Below are positions 50,913 to 60,475 of a stretch of 64,000 bases of DNA, one piece after another (position 1 is the first letter of the stretch; every line of letters starts with the position of its first letter). The DNA lies in assembly GCA_030430205.1 (NCBI GenBank), contig JAUIGE010000020.1, positions 62,001-126,000 on the forward strand. Reading direction: 5' to 3'. The notes below the pieces were generated by a model, which made no database searches, was not told where the DNA came from, and saw nothing but the letters and a program-made list of their open reading frames with translations. Made by a program: the position numbers and the translations under genes. The stretch comes from Bacteroidia bacterium. Lineage in GTDB: Bacteria; Bacteroidota; Bacteroidia; J057.

Positions 50913-53641
50913 TAGTAGTCGGCTATTCTGCCTGATTTTTCTGCCAAATCCTTGAGCATATCGTTGAAAGATTGCGCTTTCATCAGCTCCTGTGTGCTGA
51001 GGTGAAAGCGGTACCGCCAATAGTGTTTGGAGTTGGCAGGGACATTGATGCGCTCTTCATGCGTATGCGGGCTGCGCAAATCACCATCCATCGCTACAAG
51101 GTCTTGTATCGGGAAGATCGCCCACATGGCGGGCGAGTACATGTGCTGGTTGATGATCTCCTTGCAGACCCATGGCTCTGCGAAATAGGGCGCACCGCCC
51201 GGATGTCCCAACAATTGGTTGAAAAAGCGCTGACTCAGCGCGTGATCCTCTTCCCACCAACCACGAATCGTGGACATATCATGTGAGCCGGGGCTCACCA
51301 CGGAGAGGTAAGGCGCATCGGCCGGGTGGCCAAATTCGCTGCCGGGCCGCTTAGGCATCCGCTGGATTTCCAGACTCAGTATACCCAGTTCGTCCATCAC
51401 ACCCGGCACGCAGTCAGGCACCATGCCCAGGTCCTCGCCACAGACAAGCATATCGGTTGCCTGGGTGATGGGCGGCAATTTTACCATGGCCTGCTTCCGC
51501 CAGAAATCCTCATGCCTTTTGTAAAAATAATGAGTATAGAGCTGATCCAGCCTGCTTTTGCTGCTTGCATCAAGCTCCTGGTAGGAAGTACTTTTTTGCA
51601 TGGAAATGCGCGGACGATAGGCACTTCCATTGGAGAAAGGCACTTCAAAAAACAGCACCTCGCTGATCAGGCTCTGCAATCCCTCGCGTATGCGATCTGC
51701 TTTTGACTTTTTCCCTGAATCATCCTCTGAAGCTACCGGAAACAATTGATCCACCTTTTGCTGGCTATCCACTTCTTCCCTCAGCATAAATTGTCCGGGG
51801 CGGATTTCTGTCAGAAAATTCCATTTTACTTCGTCCGCAAATTCGCCAAAACGGTCATGAAGCATGTGCTCCCTGATATAGGGCCGACAAAAGCGGTCGT
51901 AGTCAAACCAGCCTATGCGGTTGTGGATTTCTTCGACGCTGAAAGGCAAATCGGGGTTAAAATGGCCCATCAGGCCTTCTATCTCAGAGATCGGAATCTG
52001 CCAGATGCGGAAGAATCCGAGGATATGGTCTATGCGATAAGCATCGAAGAAGCGCGCCATAGAACTCAGGCGCTTGCGCCACCAGTCGTAACCATCCTCG
52101 GCCATGGCCTGCCAGTTATAGGTAGGAAAACCCCAGTTTTGACCCTTCTCAGCGAAGGCATCCGGCGGAGCACCCGCCTGGCTACCCATATAGTATAAAT
52201 GCGGTGCAATCCACGAATCTACACTATTGCGGAAAATCCCAATGGGGACATCCCCCTTGATGATCACACCCTGACTGCGGGCATAATCTGCTACTTCCTG
52301 CATCTGATTGAACAGATGATATTGTACGAAATAGTGGATGGCGACCTCGTCATAAAAAGCGCCTTTGGCAGAAAAATAGCTATCAACCGCTGCCGCATCA
52401 TAAGCAGAAAACTCTGCCCATTGGCTATAGTCTACCGACTGATTGCGGTCGCGTAGCGCACAAAATGCCGCATAAGGCTTTAGCCATTCCGCCTGCTCCC
52501 GGAGGAATTTTTTGTAGGCAGCGTCCTTTTTGAGGGCGTCCTTCTGCTGCGCATAGAGTGCCCGGATAAACTTCCATTTAGCCGCCATAACAGCCTCATA
52601 GTCAATCTGTGACAACTCATTCAGCGCATTGCGCGTCTGGATATATTCTTTTTGAAGTGCTTTATTTTCAAATTTTGCGATCTTATCTATATTCAGGTAA
52701 AGCGGATGCAGGGCAAAAACAGAAATCGCAGAATAAGGATATGAGTCCGTCCAGCGATGCCTGGCCGTGGTATCATTGATCGGCAAAATCTGAATGAGTT
52801 TCATTCCTGTTTGCTTCGCCCAATCAATGAACTCGATGAGATCGGAGAATTCACCCACGCCCAGGCCTTTTTCTGACCGCAGGCTGAATACGGGTATAGC
52901 GACACCTGTCCCTTTCCAGTTCCCAACAGGGTATTTGAATTGCTCATCGGTAACAACGACAAAACCGGGCTCATTTTCCCAAATAACAGGCAGGCAGCTT
53001 CTGTTTTCCCGGTTTTCCCAGGTGATTATTTTCCGGGCTGCTTTGTCATAGATGGCAAATTTGTAATGAACGGGCTCCTTGGGGTTTTCGAGTGTTACAT
53101 CAACCGAAAAAAGCGGATAAGCATGGTCATCCAGGATGACCACCTTTTCTTCATCCCAGGCGCCCAGCGCGGGGTCGCTGCCAAGTATGCAAAAGTCGTA
53201 GCCATCGGAGATGCGCGGTGCCATCAGCTGAAAGCGATGTGTGGCTGAAGCGGGGCGTGCCTTGCGGCGCTTGTTGACATCCTGCTTCATCAGCACACGG
53301 GTAAAAGCGGAGCTATGCAAGGCATTTTCCTGTAAAGCTTTGGGCCGCCAAAAATCACGCACAAAAACCTCTGCGGCTTTATCGCCTTTCAGATCGAAAG
53401 TCCTGTCCTTGCCCCACTCCCATTGCACAGAGCCATCTGCATGTTGCAGGCAATACTTATAGGAAAAGGAAATTTTCTTTTCATCGGGCAGATCAATGGA
53501 CAGGCTCCAGATGCCGCCAGACTCGTAAGTCATCGACGGAGCGGTTTCGGAGTTCCAGTCACCGAGTGCAGGATGTGAGCCAACAAGCTTGAGCTGTTGG
53601 CCATATTGGGTTTGATAAGCAATTTGAAAGCGCAGAGTCAT
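50912..53641 (-). CDS. malQ: 4-alpha-glucanotransferase with two N-terminal CBM20 domains
   Basis: ATG 53641 is preferred over TTG 53668; it gives 909 residues. Two starch-binding CBM20 modules come first (LRFQIAYQTQYGQQLKLVG, HPALGDWNSE; second: LGSDPALGAWDEEKVVILD). The GH77 catalytic domain shows LIQILPINDTT, the nucleophile region RIDHILGFFRIWQIP, the acid/base region VCGEDLGMVPDCV and SPGSHDMSTIRGWWEED. It disproportionates maltodextrins in the cytoplasm. The CBM20-carrying form is known from Bacteroidota and plant DPE2. No other glycogen gene is nearby. Confidence 0.95.
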   Translation of the reverse strand: MTLRFQIAYQTQYGQQLKLVGSHPALGDWNSETAPSMTYESGGIWSLSIDLPDEKKISFSYKYCLQHADGSVQWEWGKDRTFDLKGDKAAEVFVRDFWRPKALQENALHSSAFTRVLMKQDVNKRRKARPASATHRFQLMAPRISDGYDFCILGSDPALGAWDEEKVVILDDHAYPLFSVDVTLENPKEPVHYKFAIYDKAARKIITWENRENRSCLPVIWENEPGFVVVTDEQFKYPVGNWKGTGVAIPVFSLRSEKGLGVGEFSDLIEFIDWAKQTGMKLIQILPINDTTARHRWTDSYPYSAISVFALHPLYLNIDKIAKFENKALQKEYIQTRNALNELSQIDYEAVMAAKWKFIRALYAQQKDALKKDAAYKKFLREQAEWLKPYAAFCALRDRNQSVDYSQWAEFSAYDAAAVDSYFSAKGAFYDEVAIHYFVQYHLFNQMQEVADYARSQGVIIKGDVPIGIFRNSVDSWIAPHLYYMGSQAGAPPDAFAEKGQNWGFPTYNWQAMAEDGYDWWRKRLSSMARFFDAYRIDHILGFFRIWQIPISEIEGLMGHFNPDLPFSVEEIHNRIGWFDYDRFCRPYIREHMLHDRFGEFADEVKWNFLTEIRPGQFMLREEVDSQQKVDQLFPVASEDDSGKKSKADRIREGLQSLISEVLFFEVPFSNGSAYRPRISMQKSTSYQELDASSKSRLDQLYTHYFYKRHEDFWRKQAMVKLPPITQATDMLVCGEDLGMVPDCVPGVMDELGILSLEIQRMPKRPGSEFGHPADAPYLSVVSPGSHDMSTIRGWWEEDHALSQRFFNQLLGHPGGAPYFAEPWVCKEIINQHMYSPAMWAIFPIQDLVAMDGDLRSPHTHEERINVPANSKHYWRYRFHLSTQELMKAQSFNDMLKDLAEKSGRIADY

Positions 53642-53758
53642 GTTTGCGTAGCATTTTTCGGCTCGCAATTTAGCAGCAATTCACAGGAAGCAAAAGGAGT
53701 TTTTACAAAAAATGCTCTCGTATATGGCTGAATTTGAGGAAGTTGTCTACTTAATCGT

Positions 53759-55048
53759 TTACGTAGACTCCAGCGCACGGATAAGAAATACCAAAGCGAT
53801 ACTCACAACGAGACCGAGAAAGGCTTTTCCGAGGTCTTTTCCGATCATGCTGTGGAGTTTTTTGTCCAGCTTCCCAAAAACCTGGTATCGGATGGCGTAT
53901 TCCCTGCCGGCCAGGAGTCCGAGGAAAACCCAGGTAGTACTCATGGGTACATTGCTCCATTCTTTGAATATAAGCAGGACAGTACCATAAATGATATTTA
54001 TGAGGGCAGAAGATCGAATGTCTGTGACATTGGTTTTGGAAGTGACAATAGCCTGGATGGTGCCCCCTCGTTGGGCGAAGATATAGGCCAGCATTGCCAG
54101 CAGTATGATCACAGAGAAAATGAGTGTATTCAGGGATACGTCCCGATCAAGATAGGCGTAAATATTGGCAAAATCCTGAGAAAGCCAATTCCACCAGAGG
54201 TAGCCCGTAGAAAGCCAAAGAGTGATGGACCAAATGCGGCCCTTTTGGGTGTTTTCGTCAAGCGGACTATCAAAAAATCGCTTTTCAACACGCTTGGAAA
54301 TGAAAAAGTAAAGCAGAATAGCTGCGCCAAAAGCCACGCCATATCCCGAAAGGGATTTGATGAGCATGGACTCCAACTCCTTGGGGGAGAAGAATGTCAG
54401 AATCAGGAAAGTTGTGCTAACCGGAATCCCGAGTCGGGTGATGAAAAGCAAAACCAGTGGAGGGAGAATGTACCACCATGCGATTTCAAAAGGGTAATCA
54501 TACCTTTCGAGGCGGTCAAAAGAGACATCATGGATTCTTTTATTTTTGAGGGAAACGCGCTCCGTTTTTTGTCCCTGAAGAAATTCCAGCTGGAAAGTTT
54601 CCAACACACGGGCATTGATTTCTTTGGCTGCCACAAAATCATCGCCCTGCTTGCGGTAGAGCACGATGAGGAAAAACTTCTTGCCGTTTTTAAGGGCTTC
54701 TTGCTTTTCCTCGTTCAATTTTTTCCATTGAGAAGGATATACCAGCATGGGGAAAAAATCTTTGGAAAGCAGTGAATCTTCCTTGAAATGGCGATAGTTT
54801 ACATAGAGGTCTTGCCCTTCTATTTGCACGTATTCTCCGTCCATGACGACGCGCTGTGAGGCAGAAGTAGACCAGCTGTAAACCACTGCAAAGGCCATAA
54901 TACTCCCCGCAAATAGCCACAGGACGTACCAGGGCCGTTTTGAGTTGGAGCTGAGGAAAACGCCCAGCGTTTGGATAACGTCGTTACCTACAACTGCATA
55001 GGCGGCCAGGGCAAAGCCCACATACATGATAATTTGGGACAAGTCCAT
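53759..55048 (-). CDS. Divergent PiT-family (phosphate permease-like) membrane protein
   Basis: Encodes 429 residues with about eight to ten membrane segments and a soluble insert (~70-190). Two halves carry the PiT hallmark: VVGNDVIQTLGVF near the start recalls the G-x-N-D-x-x-x signature, and G-I-P-V-S-T-T (GIPVSTTFLI) and N-V-P-M-S-T-T (NVPMSTTWVFLGLLAGRE) recall the duplicated P-x-S-T-T motifs. PiT proteins move inorganic phosphate with H+ or Na+. The motifs are visible, but overall divergence is high and the substrate is uncertain. Part of a minus-strand group with 55124-55516 and 55547-56149. Confidence 0.65.
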   Translation of the reverse strand: MDLSQIIMYVGFALAAYAVVGNDVIQTLGVFLSSNSKRPWYVLWLFAGSIMAFAVVYSWSTSASQRVVMDGEYVQIEGQDLYVNYRHFKEDSLLSKDFFPMLVYPSQWKKLNEEKQEALKNGKKFFLIVLYRKQGDDFVAAKEINARVLETFQLEFLQGQKTERVSLKNKRIHDVSFDRLERYDYPFEIAWWYILPPLVLLFITRLGIPVSTTFLILTFFSPKELESMLIKSLSGYGVAFGAAILLYFFISKRVEKRFFDSPLDENTQKGRIWSITLWLSTGYLWWNWLSQDFANIYAYLDRDVSLNTLIFSVIILLAMLAYIFAQRGGTIQAIVTSKTNVTDIRSSALINIIYGTVLLIFKEWSNVPMSTTWVFLGLLAGREYAIRYQVFGKLDKKLHSMIGKDLGKAFLGLVVSIALVFLIRALEST

Positions 55049-55123
55049 AATGCAATATAAATCCCTGGAGAGGGAATTGAAAAGCTTTGAATATTATCTG
55101 TCTGTTAACAAATATGAATAAAT

Positions 55124-55516
55124 TCATTTTCCCTGTGCACCTAAAGATCTCAAAAAGAGACCGATGCCTCCTACAAGAAGCACAAAGATGATTAATATTT
55201 CGATAAGGGAAAGTTGTCTGAAAGTAAATTGAATATTGGCGATCACCCCAAAAACCAATGCAATGAGCGAGCCGCCTGCCAGAACCCATCCTATTTTGTT
55301 CTTGTAGTTGTAAAAAATCATTCCCACGCCAAAGAGAAAAGGGATCAGGATCATGCCTGATGTGATCCCCCATGAACCTGCATGAAACATGGCATGCCTA
55401 AAGTGAAAAACATTGCCGACATAGATGGAGTCAAGCAGCAGGTAGCCACCTCCTATCATCATAATCAACCCTAAGAAAAATTGCAGATTTCCGCCTTGTG
55501 TGCCTCCAGCTCCCAT
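55124..55516 (-). CDS. Small four-helix membrane protein, hypothetical
   Basis: Encodes 130 residues with four hydrophobic segments (FFLGLIMMIGGGYLLLDSIY; GITSGMILIPFLFGVGMIFY; WVLAGGSLIALVFGVI; IEILIIFVLLVGGIGLFL). It starts MGAGGTQGGN. No family is recognised. It lies between the M23 lipoprotein (30 bp) and the PiT-like gene (75 bp) on the same strand and may be cotranscribed with them. Confidence 0.75.
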   Translation of the reverse strand: MGAGGTQGGNLQFFLGLIMMIGGGYLLLDSIYVGNVFHFRHAMFHAGSWGITSGMILIPFLFGVGMIFYNYKNKIGWVLAGGSLIALVFGVIANIQFTFRQLSLIEILIIFVLLVGGIGLFLRSLGAQGK

Positions 55517-55546
55517 AATTGCTTTTTTTGCGAGTCAAGATAAGGA

Positions 55547-56149
55547 TTAATCGCTTTTGGGGCGATTTTTTTTGATGAAAGCTGAGGGATCCAGATAGCC
55601 GCTGGTGTCAGCACTGTATCCTCCCCCTATGGGCAAGCCCACTGCAGATCGTATCTCCAGGTGGAGATGTGCATAGTAAATACCTCCGGCATTGCCGACA
55701 GTCCCCAGGGCTTCGCCCCTTTTGATCAACTGATCAGGCTGTATCCAAAAAGTGTCCAGATGCGCATAAAGCGCTTCTATTTGGGCCTCTTCGCTCGCTG
55801 AATCCGTGCGATGAAGCACGCGGATCACCTTGCCCCAGCCTCCGGCTATATCCTCTGCAAAGACGATTTTGCCTGTAGCGATGCTGTAGATGGTATCTCC
55901 CAAATCCGTATTTCCGCCGCCCAGGCCATTCCAGTCATCTCCCAGATGAAGGTTGCGTCCAAAGGGCTGGGCATTGTAATATCCCTCGCCATCGGGCGGG
56001 CCGAGGGGAAAATCGAAGCCATCGGCAAGAGGTATGAGCGCCGGAGGCGGTGGAGGTGAAGCGGGAGGGGATGAAGGCGAATGGCCGTTGCACGCGGCTA
56101 ATAACAGCAAAAAGAATGGCCATATATAAAATCGGAATTCAGGGGTCAT
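55547..56149 (-). CDS. M23 family metallopeptidase, lipoprotein
   Basis: Encodes 200 residues with a lipoprotein signal and lipobox LLLAAC (Cys20), followed by a Ser/Pro-rich linker. The LytM fold has the zinc set H-x-x-x-D (LHLGDDWNG), then YAHLDTFW and H-x-H (YYAHLHLEIRS). Between these lie DTIYSIATGKIVFA and GGWGKVIRVLH, standard for M23. It should cut peptidoglycan cross-bridges or activate amidases from the outer or inner membrane. All metal ligands look intact. Confidence 0.9.
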   Translation of the reverse strand: MTPEFRFYIWPFFLLLLAACNGHSPSSPPASPPPPPALIPLADGFDFPLGPPDGEGYYNAQPFGRNLHLGDDWNGLGGGNTDLGDTIYSIATGKIVFAEDIAGGWGKVIRVLHRTDSASEEAQIEALYAHLDTFWIQPDQLIKRGEALGTVGNAGGIYYAHLHLEIRSAVGLPIGGGYSADTSGYLDPSAFIKKNRPKSD

Positions 56150-56245
56150 GATTTTCGTTATTATAAGAGACTGAGATTTTCCTTAAATTTGCTCCCGCTG
56201 CAACAAAGATTACTTCCTTTTTTTATATCCACAATTTTCGCAAAA

Positions 56246-57736
56246 ATGAGCCAGATAGCTACGCAACAAACAGACTCCCTGGAAAAATATTTCAAGCCTT
56301 TTCGTCAGCAAGTGATCGGAGCCGATCAGACCTTCGAAAGCCCTTACGGCCTCAAGCCGATTATCTATGCTGACTGGACGGCCTCCGGCCGTCTCTATGG
56401 TCCGATCGAAGATCGGATGCGCAAGGACATCCTGCCCTTTGTGGCCAATACCCACACAGAGACAACTGTCACAGGTTGTGCCATGACTGACGCCTACCAC
56501 CATGCCATTGATGTGATCAAGGAGCATGTAGGAGCTTCCTCTAAGGACATCCTGATAGCACAGGCATCAGGCATGACAGGGGTGGTGAATAAATTTCAGC
56601 GGATTCTCGGCTTCAAGATACATGAGCGCTATCAGCAGCGGGTCAGGTTGGCGCGTGAAGAGCGCCCGGTCATCTTTGTGACGCACATGGAGCATCACTC
56701 CAACCAAACAACCTGGTTGGAGACCATCGCAGAAGTAGAGGTGATGAATCCTACTCCCGATGGTCTGGTAGACCTCAACAGCCTTGCGAAGCTATTGGAG
56801 AAATACAAGAACAGGGCAATGAAAATTGCAGCCATTACTTCCTGTTCCAATGTCACAGGCATCATGACGCCTTACCATGAAGTAGCAGAGATGATGCACC
56901 AGCATGGTGGGCTTTGTTTCGTCGATTTTGCCTGCTCAGCTCCCTATATTGATATCAATATGCACCCGGAAAATCCGATGCAGAAACTCGACGCCATTTA
57001 CTTTTCCCCCCATAAATTTTTGGGCGGACCGGGCAGCTCGGGTGTTTTGGTTTTTGACAAAGAATTGTACAAAAATCAGGTTCCTGACAATCCCGGCGGC
57101 GGGACAGTGGATTGGACCAATCCCTGGGGCATGCACAAATATGTGGACGATATCGAGGCGAGGGAAGATGGCGGTACGCCAGGCTTTTTGCAGACGATCC
57201 GGGTGGCCCTGGCCATCAGGCTAAAGGAAAAAATGGGCGTAGCCCAGATGATGGAGCGGGAGCATGAGATGAGGAAGAAGGTTTTTGATAGAATGAAAAA
57301 TATCCCGGGCTTGCATCTGCTGGCAGACCAGCATGAGGACAGGCTTTGTGTCTTTTCTTTTTATTTGGAAAACTGCCATTACAACCTCGCAGTCAAACTG
57401 CTAAATGATCGTTTTGGTGTGCAGACGCGGGGCGGCTGCTCCTGTGCCGGGACCTATGGGCATTATTTGCTGGAAGTTTCGCCTTCCTATTCCAAGATCA
57501 TTACGACCCAGATCAACTGTGGGGATCTGTCCCAGAAGCCCGGCTGGATTCGCATGTCTCTCCACCCGGTGATGAGCGATCAGGAGCTGGAGATAATCCT
57601 CCATGCCATAGAGCAGGTGGCAGCAAAGCATGCTGAATGGGGGGAAGACTATACTTACAGCCCGACCCGCAATGAATTCATTCACAACAAATTTGAAAAT
57701 CCGATGGGCATGGTAGTGGAGAGTTGGTTTGAATAG
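56246..57736 (+). CDS. Class V aminotransferase-fold PLP enzyme (cysteine desulfurase-like)
   Basis: ATG 56246 is preferred to 56189; it gives 496 residues. PLP Lys is in YFSPHKFLGGPGSSG. Other class V motifs: NTHTETTVTGCAMT, THMEHHSNQTTWLE, CSNVTGIMTPYHEV and VDFACSAPY. A Cys-rich loop, TRGGCSCAGTYGHYLL, stands where cysteine desulfurases keep their catalytic Cys. The protein is ~90 residues longer than SufS/NifS. Substrate unknown. It is convergent with maf (10 bp). Confidence 0.87.
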   Translation: MSQIATQQTDSLEKYFKPFRQQVIGADQTFESPYGLKPIIYADWTASGRLYGPIEDRMRKDILPFVANTHTETTVTGCAMTDAYHHAIDVIKEHVGASSKDILIAQASGMTGVVNKFQRILGFKIHERYQQRVRLAREERPVIFVTHMEHHSNQTTWLETIAEVEVMNPTPDGLVDLNSLAKLLEKYKNRAMKIAAITSCSNVTGIMTPYHEVAEMMHQHGGLCFVDFACSAPYIDINMHPENPMQKLDAIYFSPHKFLGGPGSSGVLVFDKELYKNQVPDNPGGGTVDWTNPWGMHKYVDDIEAREDGGTPGFLQTIRVALAIRLKEKMGVAQMMEREHEMRKKVFDRMKNIPGLHLLADQHEDRLCVFSFYLENCHYNLAVKLLNDRFGVQTRGGCSCAGTYGHYLLEVSPSYSKIITTQINCGDLSQKPGWIRMSLHPVMSDQELEIILHAIEQVAAKHAEWGEDYTYSPTRNEFIHNKFENPMGMVVESWFE

Positions 57737-57746
57737 AAGATAGCCA

Positions 57747-58322
57747 TCATTGGTAATTCTTTAGCTCCTCATACAGCCTGCCTACAGGCAGGCCCATGAC
57801 ATTGTAGAAGTCGCCTTCTATACGCTCCACGCCGATCATGCCGATCCACTCCTGGATGCCATAGGCACCAGCCTTATCAAAGGGTTCATATTTATTTACA
57901 TAATAAAGTATCTGGGAGTCGTCCAGTTTGCGAAATTTCACTTTCGTTTCTTCTGAAAAAGATTGGAATTTTCCCTTGTGGAAAAGAGTGATACCGGTGA
58001 TGACCGAGTGGCTTTTGCCACTGAGGCTTCTGAGCATGGTGACGGCTTCAACAGCATCCTCAGGTTTTCCGAGGACTTTTCCTTCCAGTGCCACAACCGT
58101 ATCGGCCGTGATAACGATAAAGTCGTTGGAGAGGTCATTATAGGCCTTGGCCTTGTTTTCAGCGATCAAAACGGCCACGGCTCGAGGGTGGAGGTTGTCA
58201 GGGTAATATTCCACCACATCCCGTATCACGATCTCGAATTCAAAACCTGCCTGTTCCATCAGGTCTTTGCGCCTCGGTGAGCCCGAAGCCAGTTTCAAGG
58301 GTGCTTTAAGTTTCATTTTCAT
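57747..58322 (-). CDS. maf: Maf family nucleotide pyrophosphatase
   Basis: Encodes 191 residues. Maf motifs: KLASGSPRRKDLMEQAGFEF, VLIAENKAKAYNDL, VITADTVVALEGKVLGKPED and DKAGAYGIQEWIGM, followed by FYNVMGLPVGRLY. It hydrolyses dTTP, UTP or modified nucleotides and is linked to arrest of septum formation. Its start overlaps the 3' end of the DUF1015 gene by 17 bp (11 bp if ATG 58316 is used), so the two are coupled. Confidence 0.96.
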   Translation of the reverse strand: MKMKLKAPLKLASGSPRRKDLMEQAGFEFEIVIRDVVEYYPDNLHPRAVAVLIAENKAKAYNDLSNDFIVITADTVVALEGKVLGKPEDAVEAVTMLRSLSGKSHSVITGITLFHKGKFQSFSEETKVKFRKLDDSQILYYVNKYEPFDKAGAYGIQEWIGMIGVERIEGDFYNVMGLPVGRLYEELKNYQ

Positions 58323-59562
58323 TTATGCTTCCAAATACTAATCCACATACGACTTTGGGGTAAAAGTAGGTAGATTTTTGCGGCATCTTATACCCTGTCT
58401 CACAAATTTCCAGCATGTCTTCCATTTCCACTCCCTGGGTGATAAATGCCAAAGAAGCTTTGCTCGAATTTACCGCATACAATGCCCTTGCATAATCTTT
58501 TTCGTAGGCGATGGCTTTTGAATTGCTTTGCTTGAGATAGGGAATTTGTAATACCTGATCAAAGACAAAGTAGTGCAGCAAGGTATAATCCAGCCTTTTC
58601 AAAGGATCTGGAAGATTGAGCGGGATGTACTTTTCGGGACAGATGTCTTCTTTCAATTGTAAAATCCATTTCCTTCCCAGGGATACCATCCCGAAAGCAT
58701 GCTTGCGATCCTTCAGCAAGTCTATCAGACTTCTGTGGCTGCGGGAGACATCTTCCATTTCAAAAAAAGCAGAAAGCTTCTCTCGAAGGGAGAGCATATC
58801 CGGTTTTTGCTCTGCAAAAAAAACGCGATGCGTAGGCAAGATCCGCAGGTCATCTGCGTCCAGATTTGTCAGGTACATCAAATGGTAATGTACCATTGCA
58901 TCGGGCGAGGCCTCCGCCTGCTGATCGCGGAATACCTTTGAGCTCTCCAGGCGATGGTGCCCATCGGCGAGGTAAACCGGCTGGGAGGCCAGCTTGTCCA
59001 AAAAGGGCTGTATGTCCTCCGGATCACGGATGATCGCCAATTTGTTGATGACTCCCTGATAATCAATGTGTTGATAAATGGGTTGCTCCATATAGCGATC
59101 CATGATCGCTTCCAGTTCATGTTCCTGGTCACGGTATAAGCCGTGGGTCGGCGCTACATTGATTTCGGTTCTGGCGAGCAGCCGCACCCGGTCTTCCACC
59201 GAATGGGTGATCGTATCCTCATGCAGGATGATTTCCTTCTCCTCCAGCTTGATCATCGAAATAAAACCTTTGCGGACAAAAGTCTTTCGCTCACCAAATA
59301 GCGTGAAGTATTGATAATACACATAAATTGCTGGCTGATCGTCCTGGAGAAGGACCTCTTCCTCTTTCCATTTTTTCAAATGCTCAACCGTCTCATCATG
59401 CGAACGGGGGACCGAAAGGTGGATAGAATTAAAAGGCGAAGCATACAGCTTAGCCAGTTGTTCTTCATGTACGACATCAAAAAGCGGAGAAAACTGCTCA
59501 TAGAGCTCTCCTACCTTCGTTTCGTTGTATCGCCAGGCTCTGAAAGGCCGAATTTTTGCCAT
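58306..59562 (-). CDS. DUF1015 family protein
   Basis: ATG 59562 (MAKIRPFRAWRYN) is the family's normal start; the extension to 59682 lies inside the divergent psuK gene. 418 residues of DUF1015: LFDVVHEEQLAKLYASPFNS, SIHLSVPRSHDETVEH, a central VYLADGHHRLESSKVFRDQQ (the most conserved block) and MGWM-less C-terminus. Function of the family is not established. An exact -7 box is 6 bp upstream of the ATG. Confidence 0.92.
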   Translation of the reverse strand: MAKIRPFRAWRYNETKVGELYEQFSPLFDVVHEEQLAKLYASPFNSIHLSVPRSHDETVEHLKKWKEEEVLLQDDQPAIYVYYQYFTLFGERKTFVRKGFISMIKLEEKEIILHEDTITHSVEDRVRLLARTEINVAPTHGLYRDQEHELEAIMDRYMEQPIYQHIDYQGVINKLAIIRDPEDIQPFLDKLASQPVYLADGHHRLESSKVFRDQQAEASPDAMVHYHLMYLTNLDADDLRILPTHRVFFAEQKPDMLSLREKLSAFFEMEDVSRSHRSLIDLLKDRKHAFGMVSLGRKWILQLKEDICPEKYIPLNLPDPLKRLDYTLLHYFVFDQVLQIPYLKQSNSKAIAYEKDYARALYAVNSSKASLAFITQGVEMEDMLEICETGYKMPQKSTYFYPKVVCGLVFGSINENET

Positions 59563-59568
59563 AGGCCG

Positions 59569-59576
59569 CAAAGATA
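59569..59576 (-). promoter_or_regulatory. Candidate -7 box TATCTTTG for DUF1015-maf
   Basis: Exact TAnnTTTG on the minus strand, with only 6 bp between it and the ATG at 59562. If real, the mRNA would have almost no leader. It lies in the 31-bp gap shared with divergent psuK. Confidence 0.45.
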
Positions 59577-59593
59577 AATTGGAAAAGAGAATA

Positions 59594-60475
59594 ATGCCAC
59601 TAGCTATTATCGGCGGCATCTTCATAGATGTCAAAGCCTGGCCAGATGAGGCCATGAAAATCAGGGACTCCAACGGAGGCAAAATCAGTTATACCGCTGG
59701 CGGTGTCGCCCGCAATATCGCGGAGAATATCGGCCGCCTGGGCGTTCCTGTGCGGCTGTTTGGGGCCGTAGGAGAAGATGCGGTAGGGCAAAAAGTATGG
59801 GCTGATACCGCCGGGGCGGGCGTGGACCTTGCGCATGTGATGCGCAGCAGGGAGGCAGCAACAGGCACCAGCATGATTCAGCTGGATGAAAAGGGAGATT
59901 TGTGGTGCTGCACCACCGACATGGGAGCGACCGCTTTGATCGATGAGAACTATATCGAAAAGCAGTGGAAAAATATGCTCGACAGCGAACTCATCATCGC
60001 AGATACAGAGTTGCGGCCAGAGGTTTTGCAGCTGTTGCTGGAAAAAGCGAATGCAGCCAAAATTCCTGTTTTGATAGAGCCGGTTTCAGGAGAAAAAAGC
60101 GGGAAGCTAGCATCGCTACGGGGTGAATTGGCTTTTTTCACTCCCAATGAAGTGGAATACCAGCAATTTGAAAAAGCGAAAGCCGAAACCGGAAATTCTC
60201 TTCGCATTCAGCATATTCTGAAAACCTGTGGCGAAAAGGGTGTTTTTTGGAAAGCGGAAGGCGAGCGGGAAAAGCAATTTTCCGTGACGAAAATCGAGAT
60301 CCTCGACGCCACAGGCGCCGGAGACGCCTTTGTCGCAGGCTTTGCCTGCGCGCTATATCGCAAAAAAAGCATGGAAGCGGCTATCGCTTTTGGGCATAAA
60401 TTAGCAGCTTTGACGCTGCAATCTCCCCTCGCCGTGAGCGAGGCCATCACTTCAACTCTTTTGCAAGATGTTTAA
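59594..60475 (+). CDS. psuK: PfkB-family sugar kinase, probable pseudouridine kinase
   Basis: ATG 59594 (MPLAIIGGIFIDVKAWP); of 293 residues. PfkB signature 1 is AGGVARNIAENIGRLG and signature 2 is LDATGAGDAFVAGFACALY with catalytic Asp. Its overlap (8 bp) with psuG makes pseudouridine the likely substrate: PsuK makes pseudouridine 5'-phosphate, which PsuG splits. Specificity is inferred from context alone. The promoter must lie in the 31-bp divergent gap. Confidence 0.9.
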   Translation: MPLAIIGGIFIDVKAWPDEAMKIRDSNGGKISYTAGGVARNIAENIGRLGVPVRLFGAVGEDAVGQKVWADTAGAGVDLAHVMRSREAATGTSMIQLDEKGDLWCCTTDMGATALIDENYIEKQWKNMLDSELIIADTELRPEVLQLLLEKANAAKIPVLIEPVSGEKSGKLASLRGELAFFTPNEVEYQQFEKAKAETGNSLRIQHILKTCGEKGVFWKAEGEREKQFSVTKIEILDATGAGDAFVAGFACALYRKKSMEAAIAFGHKLAALTLQSPLAVSEAITSTLLQDV

